64,000 nucleotides of DNA, taken from positions 243,604,231-243,668,230 of the forward strand of contig NC_053489.1 of assembly GCF_905171775.1 (NCBI RefSeq), written 5' to 3'. The notes beneath the pieces were generated by a model. The model made no database searches. It was not told the origin of the DNA and saw only the letters and a program-made list of their open reading frames with translations. Numbering within the stretch: the first letter of the stretch is position 1; each line of letters starts with the position of its first letter. The DNA comes from Rana temporaria (lineage: Eukaryota; Chordata; Amphibia; Anura; Ranidae). Positions 22,645 through 33,810 of the stretch are shown here, one piece after another. Position numbers and translations under genes: made by a program.

Positions 22645-22948
22645 AAGTGATTGTAAACCCATTACAACCACTTTAACCTACAGGTAAGCCTAGATTAAGG
22701 CTTACCTACACGGTTTAGGAGATATTTACAAAAATTACGGCGCATGCGCTGTAGACAACGGCACAGGCACACTTTAGCAACTGCGATCGTGTCGCTCCTA
22801 ATGGACCGTTCCGTGACTGGCGGCTCCCACCTGAATGCGCGGGAGTGACGTCATCACTGCTCTGGCCAATCACAGAGCCGGAAGTAACAGCCAGAAAAGA
22901 TGTCGGCCGCCCGAGTGGTGCTTACAAGTGGGTTTACTTCCTCTTTAA
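22645..22948. mobile_element. Nonautonomous repeat with gtaaaccc/gggtttac ends
   Basis: Begins aaagtgattgtaaaccc and ends gtgggtttacttcctcttta. Shares ggtttaggagatattt, aaggcttacct and gcgcatgcgc with 33811-34140 in the opposite orientation. Confidence 0.65.
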
Positions 22949-23234
22949 AGGACTTTCTAACCTTCTTGTAAGCTTATATAGAAGCATACTTTTAATCAAA
23001 AGTTCACAAGGTTTATCTGTATTGGAGATAATGCACAACAAGATGTAGTTGGTGGGGGAGCCTTTAACCGCAAAGATTTTTAAGGTTGAAGGTCTGCTTA
23101 CTCTGTCACTTTTTGCAGAAAGGCTATGTATAAATGATTTTTAATTGTACAATTCTTGTGACAAGATAAAATAAAGATTTTTTTTATCCCCCACACAAAA
23201 ATGATTCTGGAAGCGGAACAAAGATTATTTCAGG

Positions 23235-23690
23235 AACATGTTAAAGCAGAAGTATGGCCAAAGCTCTTTGGCCATATCTCTCCTATAGGTCACATAAGTG
23301 CACTTAGTTCTGCACTCCTGTGACCCAGATAAAGCCCACTATTGTCTGACATCACTCAGCCGGTTTAGACTCTGTAGGGATCCTGAAAATAATGTTGGGA
23401 TCCACCTAGATGCCTAACTGGCAGCTGGCTCAGCCTCCCTGCGCACTGCAGAGAGCATGACCCAGCCGTTCTCGCCCCCTCCACAGCCCAGCACTTCAGT
23501 GAGCACTGAAGGGGCAGAGCCGAGAGTAGTGACTGACAGTCACTGCTCTGTGCTCACAGCAGACTTGACAACTTTGATTGCTCAGTTCGCAGGTGTAGAG
23601 GCAGCAGGGATCGATGATGCATCTAGATAGGCAATTATGAATGCTTGATTTTTTTAATCCTGCATTTCTCTTTTAAAAAAAAATAAAAAT
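23235..23690 (-). repeat. Dispersed repeat family A, copy 2 (inverted)
   Basis: Starts ttaaagcagaagtatggcca, the complement of the end of the copy at 41715-42115, and contains gcactcctgtgacccag. From 23690 to the exon at 24297 nothing else is recognised. Confidence 0.55.
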
Positions 23691-24296
23691 TCCCATCTCA
23701 ACACATTTTGGGTAGACTATGAAAAGTTGATTTTTCCTGTTGTACATTTCCTTGTTTTAATGTGCCACTTGATGCAGCTTATGTTCTCTGTAAGAACAGA
23801 TACCTGGATGTCTGGATGGAAAGTGACAGGTACCAGCAGTCAGTTTTGCAGGATTCTGGGTAGTGCTTTGAAGAATAAAAAATAAGACAAAGGGAACATT
23901 GCCACAGGTTGAACAAACCTTCATAAGACAATAGCTTTAGCAACTACAGCTACAGTTTGAATTTGGTGAAAAAGTTACAAAAAAAATAATAGAAAACTGA
24001 ATCCTAGTGCCTTAGATAATAGAAAGTGGTCTAGATGTTAGCAAGTGGTCAGAACTGCCTTCATGGCTCTCTCATGAAAATGCAGCACCACACTTGCAAC
24101 CTAGAAAAACTGCATATCTTCATGTAAAACGCAAAGACCACTACTTTCATCCCAAGGGTACAACTGGTTATCAAGGAAGTAATTCCCATCCAGCCAATAA
24201 CCTTCAACTATGATGTAATAGTTAGGAGTTTCATAATATCAGAAAGGTTGATTTCAGCACAGTCATATGTAGACATATGAAATATAGAACACTTAC

Positions 24297-24424
24297 CTTT
24301 TGCAGTATGTTCTTCATTTTCCGGAAAGGCATTTTGCTTTCTGTTGACATTAATGTTGTGATATGCGTCCTGTTGATAACCTGCACCCATATCTGGTTTA
24401 CATAGTAGATGTGCATTGTGATGC
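24297..24424 (-). CDS. rabgef1l: Rabex-5-like coding exon 2: low-conservation linker
   Basis: 128 bp between an acceptor (agctttag) and a GTAAG donor. It starts in phase 2 and ends with one base, both matching the neighbours. The 42 codons are polar, rich in Asn, His and Gln, and have no recognised motif. In RABGEF1 this interval carries an acidic, Arg/Glu-rich helix (MIU) that binds ubiquitin; nothing like it is seen here. The assignment as an exon rests on splice sites, open frame and phase agreement on both sides, not on sequence similarity. Confidence 0.72.
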
Positions 24425-24612
24425 CTAAAGCTAAAGTGAAAACTGAATCAGTAATTATTCCTTTAAAAAAATGTGCTTATGGAACCAAGCACTGCAAAAA
24501 GCAATAATGTGTAAGCTACAACATTCATTGATGACCAATCAGATATCATATTGAAGTCAAATCAATAAAAATGCAATTGTAATAATTTGTGATGCTGCTG
24601 TTTAAACACTCA

Positions 24613-25345
24613 GGGCCAGATTCTCGTACATCCGCGTAAAATTGTGCGGGCGTAACGTATCTGATTTACGTTACGCCTCCGCAACTTACTCGGGCAAGTG
24701 CTTTATTCTCAAAGCACTTGCTCCGTAAGTTGCGGTGGCGCAGCGTAAATCGGCCGGCGTAAGCCCGCCTAATTCAAATTTGGATCAGGGGGGCGTGTTT
24801 TATGTAAATTAACTGTGACCCGACGTGATTGACGTTTTTCCCGAACGGCGCATGCGCCGTCCGTGGAATTTCCCAGTGTGCATTGCTCCAAAGTACGCCG
24901 CAAGGACGTCATTGGTTTCGACGTGAACGTAAATGACGTCCAGCTCCATTCACGGACGACTTACGCAAACGACGTAACTTTTTCAAATTTCGACGCTGGA
25001 ACGACGGCCATACTTAACATTGTTACGCCACACTTACGCCACCATATAGCAGGGGCAACTATACGCCGGGAAAAGCCTAACGTAAACGGCGTAACTTTAC
25101 TGCGTCGGCCGGGCGTACGTTTGGGAATTCGCGTATCTACCTAATTTGCATACTCGACGGAAGCGCCGCCTAGCGGCCAGCGTAAATATGCATTTACGAT
25201 ACGATGGTGTAACACAGTTACGCCTGTCGGATCTAAGCTAAATCTATGCGTAACTGATTCTAAGAATCAGGTGCATAGATACAACTTAGAGATACGACGG
25301 CGTATCTGGAGATACGCCGTCGTATCTCGTTTAAGAATCTGGCCC
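24613..25345. mobile_element. Sister copy of the gggccagat-ended element
   Basis: 733 bp, ends gggccagattct and agaatctggccc, flanked by TCA (24610-24612 and 25346-25348). CpG-rich interior with paired gatacgacggcgtatc motifs. Same family as 16328-17030. The open frame 24863-25144 has no known protein. Confidence 0.8.
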
Positions 25346-25348
25346 TCA

Positions 25349-26390
25349 GTCTTAATTGTTTAATTCAATGGACATCACGTGAGTAGAAACAAAGAAAAGT
25401 AAAAGGTTCATAAAAAGAAAAAAAAATGATTTTAGAAGCACCTCATTGCTGTACAATTTTACAAGTGGTGCAGTCTGCAGAAGCTCTATTGGTGAGACTC
25501 ATAATTGAGATCCCTGACAATTAGGAATTTGGGCGCAGCATTAACTGTAATTTTTAGTAGCAAAGAGCTCTTAATCTCGTTACTTCAATCCCTTTGTTTG
25601 ATTCATACTGACATCTAATTAATTTGTACCCAAGAAAAATTGTCCAACACATGTGAGCAATCAAGTGTCACACAATCCTGCCATTTAGTCTCATGGTAGA
25701 AATTATTAGGGCTATATCTTCTCCATATACACTGTACATGTTCAGGATATCATAGAGCTTAGTCTCATATCAAGGGTGTCACAACAGACCTCTGAGAATG
25801 GTTCGGCATAAAGGTACAATCTGACTAGTCGGAGGTCTTTTCCGATGATTCACACACAAACATGCATGTTCAGGTTGCTCATAGACAGGGGAGAGGAGAA
25901 AAACATATATGTCTGGCTCTTTTTTGTTAGTCTCATGGTAGAAATCATTAGTGATAAATCTCTCCCTACACTTCATCAGGAAAGGATGGTAAAGCTTGGT
26001 CTCATCAGTCAAGGGTGGCAACAGACCTCTTTGTTTGGGTTGCTTTTGGAGCACGAGCAGGGAAGTGAAGCAAAACACATCTGGAGCACTTTTTTCGCAG
26101 GGGAATAAATAACGATTGGTCAACTATTTTTCTAACCTGATCAGTCAACCTTCTCTACCAAGAACGGTAAAGCAGCAAGCTTTAATGGTGCACATAAACA
26201 TGATATTGCCTTCTAACCAAGACAAAATTTATGACGGTGATCAGCTTCCACAACTGCCTAAAGATTTCCTGTGGTTTCATAAAGTAGTATTTTTTCCCCA
26301 GCCTTGATTTGACAACTGGTCATGCTAAGCAAGTAAATACTTTTCTCAGAGCTAGAACGGCTTATATAACTGAATAGACATCAAGGTAAT
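25349..26390. other. Intron; internal direct repeat of ~110 bp
   Basis: agtctcatggtagaaat recurs at about 25688 and 25930, followed in both by similar tails ending caacagacctct, so two diverged direct copies lie about 240 bp apart. No coding signal found. Confidence 0.5.
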
Positions 26391-26710
26391 ATATCTATAT
26401 ATATATATATCTATATATATATATATAGAGCTTTTTTTCTCAGAAAATAGGTGCAGGAACTCAACCACGACCCTGTTCAGATTTCACAAACAGTAGAAGG
26501 GTCTTAAAGGGGCATTAAATACCAGGATTGCATTATATACAGAGTGCAGATTTCAGGTGGTTACATACAGTGCCGAGCTTTCACTTCTAAACACAGAAAC
26601 CAGACTTATGTGTTTACAAGTGATTGTGGTGGCGCAGGCACCAAAGGGTCTGAGCCAAAGGTGGTGGAACTGAGTTCCCCCAAGTTCCCCCTGGAAAAAA
26701 AGCCCTGTAT
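26391..26710. mobile_element. AT microsatellite with an inserted nonautonomous element
   Basis: A run of (TA)n with ctatata steps (26391-26427) is followed by gagctttttttctcagaaaa and, at the far end, ggaaaaaaagccctg then (TA)n again (to 26716). This looks like an element of about 280 bp inserted in a TA repeat; the duplication cannot be measured there. Confidence 0.55.
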
Positions 26711-27010
26711 ATATATACAAGAAAGATGACCTCCAAAACAAAGGAAAACTCACATGGACAGAACTGATAAAACATGCAAATAACTGATCTGAAAATGCAA
26801 GGCATAGCAGCCTTAAAGAAATGTGTATGGCTTTTAGATCTCTTGTGTGCCTCTCTATTGTAATTGTACTTTGTTTTTGGGGATTGATGTCTGGTTAATA
26901 CACTTTTTCCATTACAAGCCTGTATATACACACCACCCACATTGGGCGTTTAATGCATCACAATACTTTTAAATGCACCCTTACTGGTTGAATATGGGAA
27001 TAGTAATTAC

Positions 27011-27234
27011 CCATTTGTGAGCGGCTGAGTCTGCTGTCGCTTCTGGATCCAGCATCTGGAACAATAGCCATGCCATGCTGGGTTACCATAGAACCCACAA
27101 TTCTTTCTGCACAGCTCTGGTTTGTAGACAAGCCCTTGAAATTGGAAAGGCACATAGTCATTGTGTGGAAGGGTGAGATTTTGTCCATGGTGAAGTGGAA
27201 CATGTTCCTGCCCTGGCGAAACAGAACTCATGAT
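27011..27234 (-). CDS. rabgef1l: Rabex-5-like coding exon 1: start codon and A20-type zinc finger
   Basis: The exon begins after an acceptor (ttcttacag) with ATC and then ATG at 27231-27229, and ends at 27011 before a GTAATT donor. It encodes 73 codons plus two bases. The zinc finger is C41-x3-C45-x11-C57-x2-C60 with the core GFYGNPAWHGY, the hallmark of A20-type fingers in Rabex-5, which bind ubiquitin around a polar patch. The finger starts later than in RABGEF1 because of an N-terminal stretch of about 40 residues that is not conserved. Phase 2 at the end matches the next exon, giving a glycine codon across the junction. The start is chosen because it is the first ATG after the acceptor. 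Confidence 0.88.
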
Positions 27235-27795
27235 CTGTAAGAATGATAAAAAAAAAAAAAAAAAAGAAGCTCAATATAATTGACAGAATATGATCATTAT
27301 CGCTATACAGAAAACACACAGAAAAATTACACATTGTCCAAATGATGGAAATAATAGTTATAGTATACTAGGTGCTGTTATGACGAACAACAATTAGAAT
27401 ACACTTTGCAATTCAAGGAAATCGCTGATGACAGAAATATGGCAGCCACTATTGCTAACCTCCTGAAAATGCTCGGCTGATCATTGAGTTCTGACTTCTT
27501 CACTTGCTACATGCTTAATCTAGTACAGCAAGTCAAATATACTGTATCTTTCTAATGCTATGGTATGGTAGTCACTGATCTGGAATGAGTCTGCACATCA
27601 GGAGCTCTGATTTAATTCTTAACTTACTGCATGCTTGTTTCAGGCTGCTTATTCAAAAAGCACTGAAGCCTCTTGATCAGCAATGTGGCCAAACAACTAG
27701 AAAACAAAGGTTTTCAGCAATGGCTGACCCTATATTTCTATCTGAATGCATTTTATTTACAGGGGACCTTCATGAAAACACCTGTGTGAGAAGAC
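27235..27795. other. Upstream of coding exon 1; nothing recognised
   Basis: Holds the acceptor tract of coding exon 1 (a pyrimidine run of about 18 T on the minus strand at 27249-27266). No other feature is seen. Confidence 0.4.
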
Positions 27796-28040
27796 TAAGG
27801 CCGGGTTCACATATACGCCGCCACGGTTTCCAGCCTGGGGTCCGGTGCATTTCTGTTTCCCCGGTTCAGGTGCGATTCAAGTCCGAATCTTTGCCAGAAT
27901 TTGCACCTGAACCAGATCCAAAAATGCACAGGACCCTTTTGGAAACTGCACTATGGCCGCTCCGGACATGTGTGAACTGGCTCCATTAAAAGCCGATCAT
28001 AAAACGCATTCCAATGCGCACATATGTGAACCCGGCCTTA
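27796..28040. mobile_element. MITE of the aaggccgggttcaca family, copy 1
   Basis: 245 bp, ends taaggccgggttcacatat and atatgtgaacccggcctta. Interior ccggttcaggtgcgattcaa shared with 37747-38257 and 41476-41698. Confidence 0.85.
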
Positions 28041-28330
28041 GCTGCCATTCATACCATGACCAATGGGGCTGTGTTGCTCAACGTAGGCCCAATGCAATGA
28101 TAAGCTGAAATCCAGTGTTTCCTATAGGCCCTGCTCACAACAACATGCTGAGTTGATGTGCGCTGGGTGAAAACATAACATGCTGCAAAAAAACACAGTG
28201 CAGCAAACTAAATGTCACAGAAAGCATTAGGGAAAGCAAAGTATTTTAGCTTCTGCTGTGAGAAAAAGTGCATATCAATACCATCCTGCACAAAAAAAAA
28301 AAAACACAGCATTCCAACACACATCAACTG

Positions 28331-28525
28331 AAATTACGTGAAGCGGAGGTCTGCCCACCGCTACAAAGATTAAAAGCCAGCAGCTACACATACTGCAGCT
28401 GCTGGCTTTTTGTCCTGGAGTCCAGCTATGTCGGCACCGCAGCTGATGTTTCCATCAGCTGTCAGTTGCTGCCACCATTACAGGTAAGGGAACCTGGCAG
28501 TGTAGCCTTACGGCTTCACGCCAGG
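28331..28525 (+). mobile_element. Foldback MITE (agccagcagctaca family), copy 1
   Basis: Contains the hairpin aaaagccagcagctaca/ctgcagctgctggctttt and then ccggcagtgtagccttacgg-like sequence. The complementary order is seen at 61195-61420. Confidence 0.75.
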
Positions 28526-28621
28526 AATGCTACTGCGCATGCGCGAGGCTCCGCTCCTCTCTCCTACTGGCCTGGCAACTCCTCTTTGCAGATCCTTTCC
28601 AAGTCATTAAGGTTTCGCGAG

Positions 28622-28795
28622 GCTGACATTTGGTAACTTGAACCTTCAGCTCCCTCCACATATTTGCTATGGGATTAAGGTCTGGAGAATGGCTAGGCCA
28701 TACTTCTTGAGCCACTCCTGTCTTGCCTTGGCCATGTGTTTTGGGTCATTGTTATGCAGGAATACCCATCCTCGACCCATTGAATTGAGGACAGG
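28622..28795 (-). pseudogene. Tc1-like transposase fragment
   Basis: The minus strand reads PSHSPDLNPIANMWRELKV, matching the WPxxSPDLNPIENLWxxLK block of Tc1-type transposases, followed (towards 28795) by codons for the QHNDPKHMAK-like region. Only about 170 bp remain. Confidence 0.78.
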
Positions 28796-28799
28796 ATTT

Positions 28800-29456
28800 T
28801 TTAACGATTAATCGTGCAGCTCTATAGCAGGATGGAGTAAGATCCATAATGTTAACGATAATGGTGCGATGCTGCTAGTGATGTTCTAGCGAATAGCAGC
28901 TCCTCCGGGCATCTCCCAACATGGGTGCGTGACTTTTTTTGTATAGTTACATTGGTCCAGCTTGGGCCAATGGAAGTATTTATATGCCATATCTGTGACA
29001 GGCAGGAGAAAATTGCTGTAACAGTCACCACTGCTACAGTGATTGCTGCCATCTTTCGGGTTTCATGCCAAGCGACTGTCCTGTTGCAAAGGGGAACACA
29101 TGGGTGGCATTTACAATCACCTTACATTTTTCTTAAAGTAAATTCTGCACCTCTCTCGTTTGTCCAAACAGAGAATGGCTTGCATTCATTCAGAAAAATG
29201 CAAGGTGTTCTGTGAAAGGTACCCGTGCTAAACAAAAGAACCCTTGCGTTTACTATGCAGCAGGGGGTTCGCTTGGCATGGGAGCTGAGAGATAGTAATG
29301 ATCAATGTAGTAGAATTGACTACTACAGTGATTGTCTCCTGCGACAGGGATCCCCACAGATATGGCATATATATTATACACATACTTACATTGGTCCAAG
29401 ATGGATCAATATACTATGCAACAAAAAAAGAAAAAGGGGACACATGGGATTCAGCT
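28800..29456. repeat. Diverged repeat segments, unassigned
   Basis: ttaacgattaatcgtgcagctcta at 28801 matches the right end of the hAT element at 34661-35271. Two similar segments (catatctgtgacaggc near 28990 and its counterpart near 29360) suggest an old duplication. No protein. Confidence 0.4.
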
Positions 29457-29460
29457 TTAA

Positions 29461-30418
29461 CTTCTTCAGACCCGCGCTATAGCCGAATGACGGCTACAGC
29501 GCGGACCTGAAAATCCAACTGGACGTCAATTGACGTCCGCCCCTTAGGGCGTTCCCCACGCGCGCTTCAGAGCGTGCAGCGGGGAAAATCTGTGTTGGCC
29601 AATTACAGTTCGGCGCGAATGGCCAATCAGAGTGGCCGTTTGCGATGCGATCTGTGCGGCCAATGAGAGATGATCTCATATGTAAACATGAGATCATCTC
29701 TCATTGCCGTTTTACACAGAGACAGCGTCCTGTCTCTGGAGAGGAGACCGATCTGTGTCCCTTGTACATAGGGACATAGATCGGTCACCTCCCCCAGTCA
29801 CCCCCCTTCCCCCACAGTTAGAACACAATGCAGGGAATACATTTAACCCCTTCCTCACCCCCTAGTGTTAACCCCTTTAATGCCAGTCACATTTATACTG
29901 TAATTAGTGCATATTTATAGCACTGATCGCAGTATAAATGTGAATGGCGCCAAAAATGTGTCAAAAGTGTCTGATGTGTCCGCCATAACGTCATAGTCCC
30001 AATAAAAATCGCAGATCGCCGCCATTTCTAGTAAAAAAAAATAATAATAATTCTGTCCCTTATTTTGTAGGCTCTATAACTTTTGCGCAAACCAGTCGCT
30101 TATTGCGTTTTTTTTTTTTACCAAAAATATGTAGAAGAATACGTATCGGCCTAAACTGAGAAAAAAAATGTGTGTGTTTTTTTTTTTAAATTGGGATATT
30201 TATTATAGCAAAAAATATTGTATTTTTTTCAAAATTGTCGCTCTTTTTTGTTTATAGCGCAAAAAATAAAAACCGCACAGGCGATCAAATACCACCAAAC
30301 GTCAATTTTGTTTGGGAGCCACGTCGCACGACCGCGCAATTGTTAAAACGACGCAGTGCCGAAAGCTGAAATTTCCCCTGGGCAGGAGGGGGGGTATATG
30401 TGCCCAGTAAGCAAGTGG
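29461..30418. mobile_element. TTAA-flanked element 4
   Basis: 958 bp between TTAA (29457-29460 and 30419-30422), right end gcaagtgg. Contains tatagccgaatgacggctac (also complementary at 41270) and the shared gatcaaataccaccaaa/gccacgtcgcacgaccgcgc block. No coding capacity. Confidence 0.75.
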
Positions 30419-30422
30419 TTAA

Positions 30423-31354
30423 ATATTAATGATGATATCAACCAACATAAAGCCAGTCATCATTTGTCTCCACAAATCTGCATACAAACCTCTGACTGGA
30501 TGCTATATTTGTACTGTTTTATTAAACTGGGACTAAAGTGTTTACAAAACACACAAAAGCAGTATAACAAGCTTGAACAAAAAATGTACAACACAAGAAT
30601 CACCAGATTTCCAGAGCTAGTACAGATACAATAACATATAGAAATTGGTACACATTTTCCCAAGCTGGTGGGTTCCTTGACGTCATAGAACGTACTACAG
30701 CCTCCCACAAGGCCTAACAATAGTCTTTTATGCTATACCTTGTAAGACACAGCAGGAGGGCCACACTTTGAAACCAGGAAGGAAAAAGTCATCTATGAAC
30801 ATAATAGAGAACCAACCTATTCTAAATAAGTGGACCTTTCCAAATCTCACAGGAGTGACCCATATATGTGTGTATTTTCCCACATACTACAATCAGGAAT
30901 GTTTATGTTTTGGAAGCAATTCCCATAGGCCCCCGAATCCAGGTACATCTGGCAGCCTGGACTCACTGCACATTTACTTACAGAGAAATCTCAAAGTTCA
31001 CCTTTTGTAACAGATGCACCGGCCCCCGATCCCCCATTTTGACAGCGAGCAGGGAATCCTCTTGCCCGCCTGGCCACGTCATTCACAGAGTTCTGTGAAT
31101 GGGAAAACTACAAGTACCGACATCCTTTGCGGCCATAAGTTTGTATTTCTCAATGAACTGCCAGAGCATTGTTGAGCGCGCTAGATAGTTTACTGAGCTT
31201 CCTGTGAGAGTAACTGTCTGCTCATATCGGAGGTACGGCCAGTCTGCAGGACCGTGGCATTACACCCACAATCTGTTAATTGTGAATGCAATGCTTTACA
31301 GGTGCCTAACAAAAAAATAAAATAAAAAAACAAACAAACAAAAAATGCATTTGT
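30423..31354. other. No feature recognised
   Basis: Ordinary AT-rich sequence upstream of the Rabex-5-like coding exons, within its presumed first intron. No exon-like or repeat termini seen. Confidence 0.35.
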
Positions 31355-31356
31355 TA

Positions 31357-31730
31357 AGGGCTGGTTCACATCACATGCAGTCCAGTGCCCTTTTTTAAGC
31401 AGAAACACACGGATAGTAGGTTATATGGTTTCCAATGGCATAGTTCACACCAGTGAGGTCAGTTTCAGTGCATTCTAGTTCCAGAGAAAAAAAAACTGCC
31501 TGTTTTTTTCTGCACTGAACTGTACTGGAATGTGGTAAAATGCATCAAAAACGCACTGGAATGAACCAAAAATGCCCATATCACATCCCAATTTAAGGTA
31601 AAGAAAAAAGAAAGGTACAATGTACTAGAAAAGCATAAAAAACGCACCGGAAACACATAAAAAACGTGCATGCAGAAAAGCATCCGGAGCGCCCCCAGAC
31701 TGAGTTCCTAAGGTGTGAACTGGCTCTCAC
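31357..31730. mobile_element. MITE with gctggttcaca/gtgtgaactggc ends
   Basis: About 370 bp, ends aagggctggttcacatc and ttcctaaggtgtgaactggc. Interior is A-rich with repeated aaaaacgcac words. Confidence 0.7.
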
Positions 31731-31734
31731 CCCA

Positions 31735-32368
31735 TCATGCCCACACTATAGCCGAAAGACGGGGGGCCTTAATTGCAAGGAGGGAGTTCATGTACGTCCT
31801 CCCGTATATGAGCTGCCTGCGCGCCCCCTGTGATAAAAGAGTCTACAAGACTCGGCCGACTATAGATCAGAGTAGGGGGCCGATCCCGACCCCTTACCAT
31901 CTGATCAGCTGTCAGCCAATGACAGCTGATCACGTGATGTACACAGAGCCGTTAATCTGCTTTTTTTTGAGCGTGAGAAGAAAAATAAATCCCGATCACC
32001 AGTATCTGTCAGAGGGACATCGGTCACGAACAGAGCCCACCAGTCCCACATACCAGTCCTACCTATCATTATTCACCAGTGCCACCTATCAGTGTCAATC
32101 AGTGTTGCCTATCAGTGTCACCTACCATTGCCCATCAATGCTACCTATCAGTGCCACCCATCAGCGCACATCAATGAAGGAGAAAAAAATCAAAACTGTT
32201 TGCTTTTTAAAAACCTTAGTAGTGATTAAATAGTAAATACCACCAAAAGAAAGCTCTATGTGTGTGAAAAAAATTATAAACATTTCATATAGTGCGACAA
32301 TGTTAAAAAACTGAAAATTGGCCTGGACAGGAAGGGGGTTTAAGTGCCCAGTAGGTAAAAGGGGGTGG
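31735..32368. mobile_element. TTAA-type element 5, right end at TTAA 32369-32372
   Basis: Starts near actatagccgaaagacgg, carries a cagtgccacctatcagtg tandem tract (32040-32175) and accaccaaaagaaagctc, and ends gggggtgg before TTAA. Same family as 4904 and 29461; the left border is not sharp. Confidence 0.65.
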
Positions 32369-32385
32369 TTAAAGGGGTTGTAACC

Positions 32386-33019
32386 TTGGATGTGACATTC
32401 ACTGCAAAAAAACAAAACTCCGAACTGTCACCTGCAATGGATGTGACATTCACTGCAGAGAACCAAAACCCCGAACTGTCACCTACAATGGATGTGACAA
32501 TCACTGCAGAGAACCAAAACCCCGAACTGTCACCTACAATGGATGTGACAATCACTGCAGAGAACCAAAACCCCGAACTGTCACCTACAATGGATGTGAC
32601 AATCACTGCAGAGAACCAAAACCCCGAACTGTCACCTGCAATGGATGTGACAATCACTGCAGAGAACCAAAACCCCGAACTGTCACCTGCAATGGATGTG
32701 ACATTCACTGCAGAGAACCAAAACCCCAAACTGTCACCTGCAATGGATGTGACAATCACTGCAGAGAACCAAAACCCCGAACTGTCACCTGCAATGGATG
32801 TGACAATCACTGCAGAGAACCAAAACCCCGAACTGTCACCTGCAATGGATGTGACAATCACTGCAGAGAACCAAAACCCCGAACTGTCACCTGCAATGGA
32901 TGTGACAATCACTGCAGAGAACCAAAACCCCGAACTGTCACCTACAATGGATGTGACAATCACTGCAGAGAACCAAAACCCAGAACTGTCACCTACAATG
33001 GATGTGACAATCACTGCAG
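32386..33019. repeat. 51-bp minisatellite, ~12.4 copies, open on both strands
   Basis: The unit encodes MDVTITAENQNPELSPT on the plus strand. Because 51 is a multiple of three and no register chosen contains a stop, long frames run on both strands (about 230 residues each). Copies differ by only a few bases, so recent expansion is likely. No start context, splice or flank supports a gene. Confidence 0.93.
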
Positions 33020-33152
33020 GTGACACCTTCCAGGTTCATATGATTTCAGTGACAACGATTGGCTGAGCAGCAGGGAACGTTAGTGCTTTGTAAATATCCA
33101 CACATCAGACTATCTATAGAACGAGACTAATGAACTATGCAATCATTGGCAG

Positions 33153-33322
33153 CTAGAGTTGCCACCTCATCCCTTTAAAACCGAACACATATTAATTACA
33201 CAGGTTCTGTGGCTAATTAAGGTGGTAATTAGACTCATTTGGTGCCTTACCTGCATTAAATTAGCCTCAGAACCTGTGCAATTCATATGTGTTCGGTTTT
33301 AAAGGGATGAGGTGGCAACCCT
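33153..33322. mobile_element. Foldback element with gttgccacctcatccc arms
   Basis: Arms agttgccacctcatcccttt and aaagggatgaggtggcaac, extending to ttaaaaccgaacacat. Related to 37487-37621 and, at the very ends, to 43190-43580. Confidence 0.82.
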
Positions 33323-33423
33323 ATAAATGGCAGCGTGTAACCATGTCCTGACAAGAGTGCTGGAAACACCTGAAGCTCTTATGTAGTCATTCATCAGCAC
33401 CCCGCCCGACCCCACATACTCAC

Positions 33424-33535
33424 CCCGGAAGGCTGTCACCGTCCAATCACGTGCCCCCCTCTCAGCTGATCGCCGCCGATCCTCCCCCCGGACCGGAAGA
33501 CAGAAGTGCAGAGGTTGGAGAGGCGCCGGAAGTGA
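33424..33535 (-). promoter_or_regulatory. Candidate noncoding first exon and promoter of the Rabex-5-like gene
   Basis: The minus strand shows a strong splice donor (exon end G at 33424, then GTGAGT) at the edge of a GC- and CpG-rich block of about 240 bp (33420-33660). The block holds a CACGTG E-box (33448-33453), a CCAAT box (33443-33447) and a CCGGAAGTG ETS-type site (33526-33534). The first located coding exon (27234-27011) opens with an acceptor and only three bases before its ATG, so an upstream untranslated exon is needed. This is the only block in the window that looks like an unmethylated promoter in the right place and orientation. The 5' limit is a guess; transcript data would settle it. 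Confidence 0.45.
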
Positions 33536-33810
33536 GGTGTGTGTGCACCACCTCCTTCTGTCCTCTGTGTGTGTGTGCGCTAGGAAGGGCTGCTGGTAGC
33601 TGTGCTAGGTGTGTAGGCAGGAGCCGCCTGCCTGGAGATTAGATACGGCTACCAGGAGCGATAAGCAGCACAGCACCATCATGGAATTTCTTCTTATTTT
33701 ATACAATTCCCCAACCAGACAGCACAGCTGGGACTGACTAATGCAAAACCCCACAACTGCTACAGGGACTTTTCAGGCTCCTACTCACTTTCAGTTACTG
33801 TAATTATTAA

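Larger units (their letters stand above)
7572..33424 (-). other. rabgef1l: Rabex-5/RABGEF1-like gene (Rab5 exchange factor), partial, seven coding exons plus candidate first exon
   Basis: Gene-level entry. Seven coding exons on the minus strand join in phase with GT-AG introns to give 333 uninterrupted codons (999 bp). Domain order follows Rabex-5: A20-type zinc finger (residues about 41-60), a linker, a helical region (about 117-215), and a VPS9 domain (about 235 to beyond 333). Rabex-5 proteins load GTP onto Rab5 on early endosomes and bind ubiquitin through the zinc finger. The paralogue differs from RABGEF1: no acidic ubiquitin-binding MIU helix follows the finger, and one usually conserved VPS9 proline is serine. 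The end of VPS9 and the C-terminus were not found between 1 and 7571. Introns range from about 0.4 to 8.7 kb (intron 4, 9111-17770, being the longest) and are full of transposons. The symbol is my best guess; it could equally be a second rabgef1 gene. Confidence 0.85.

Noticed and set aside
32340..33066. Frames of 228 and 233 codons on opposite strands
   Set aside because: Produced by a 51-bp tandem repeat without stops; no start context or flanking gene structure.
33451..33642. Plus-strand frame of 63 codons in the CpG-rich block
   Set aside because: No homology; GC-rich sequence has few stops by chance and the splice signals point to the minus strand.
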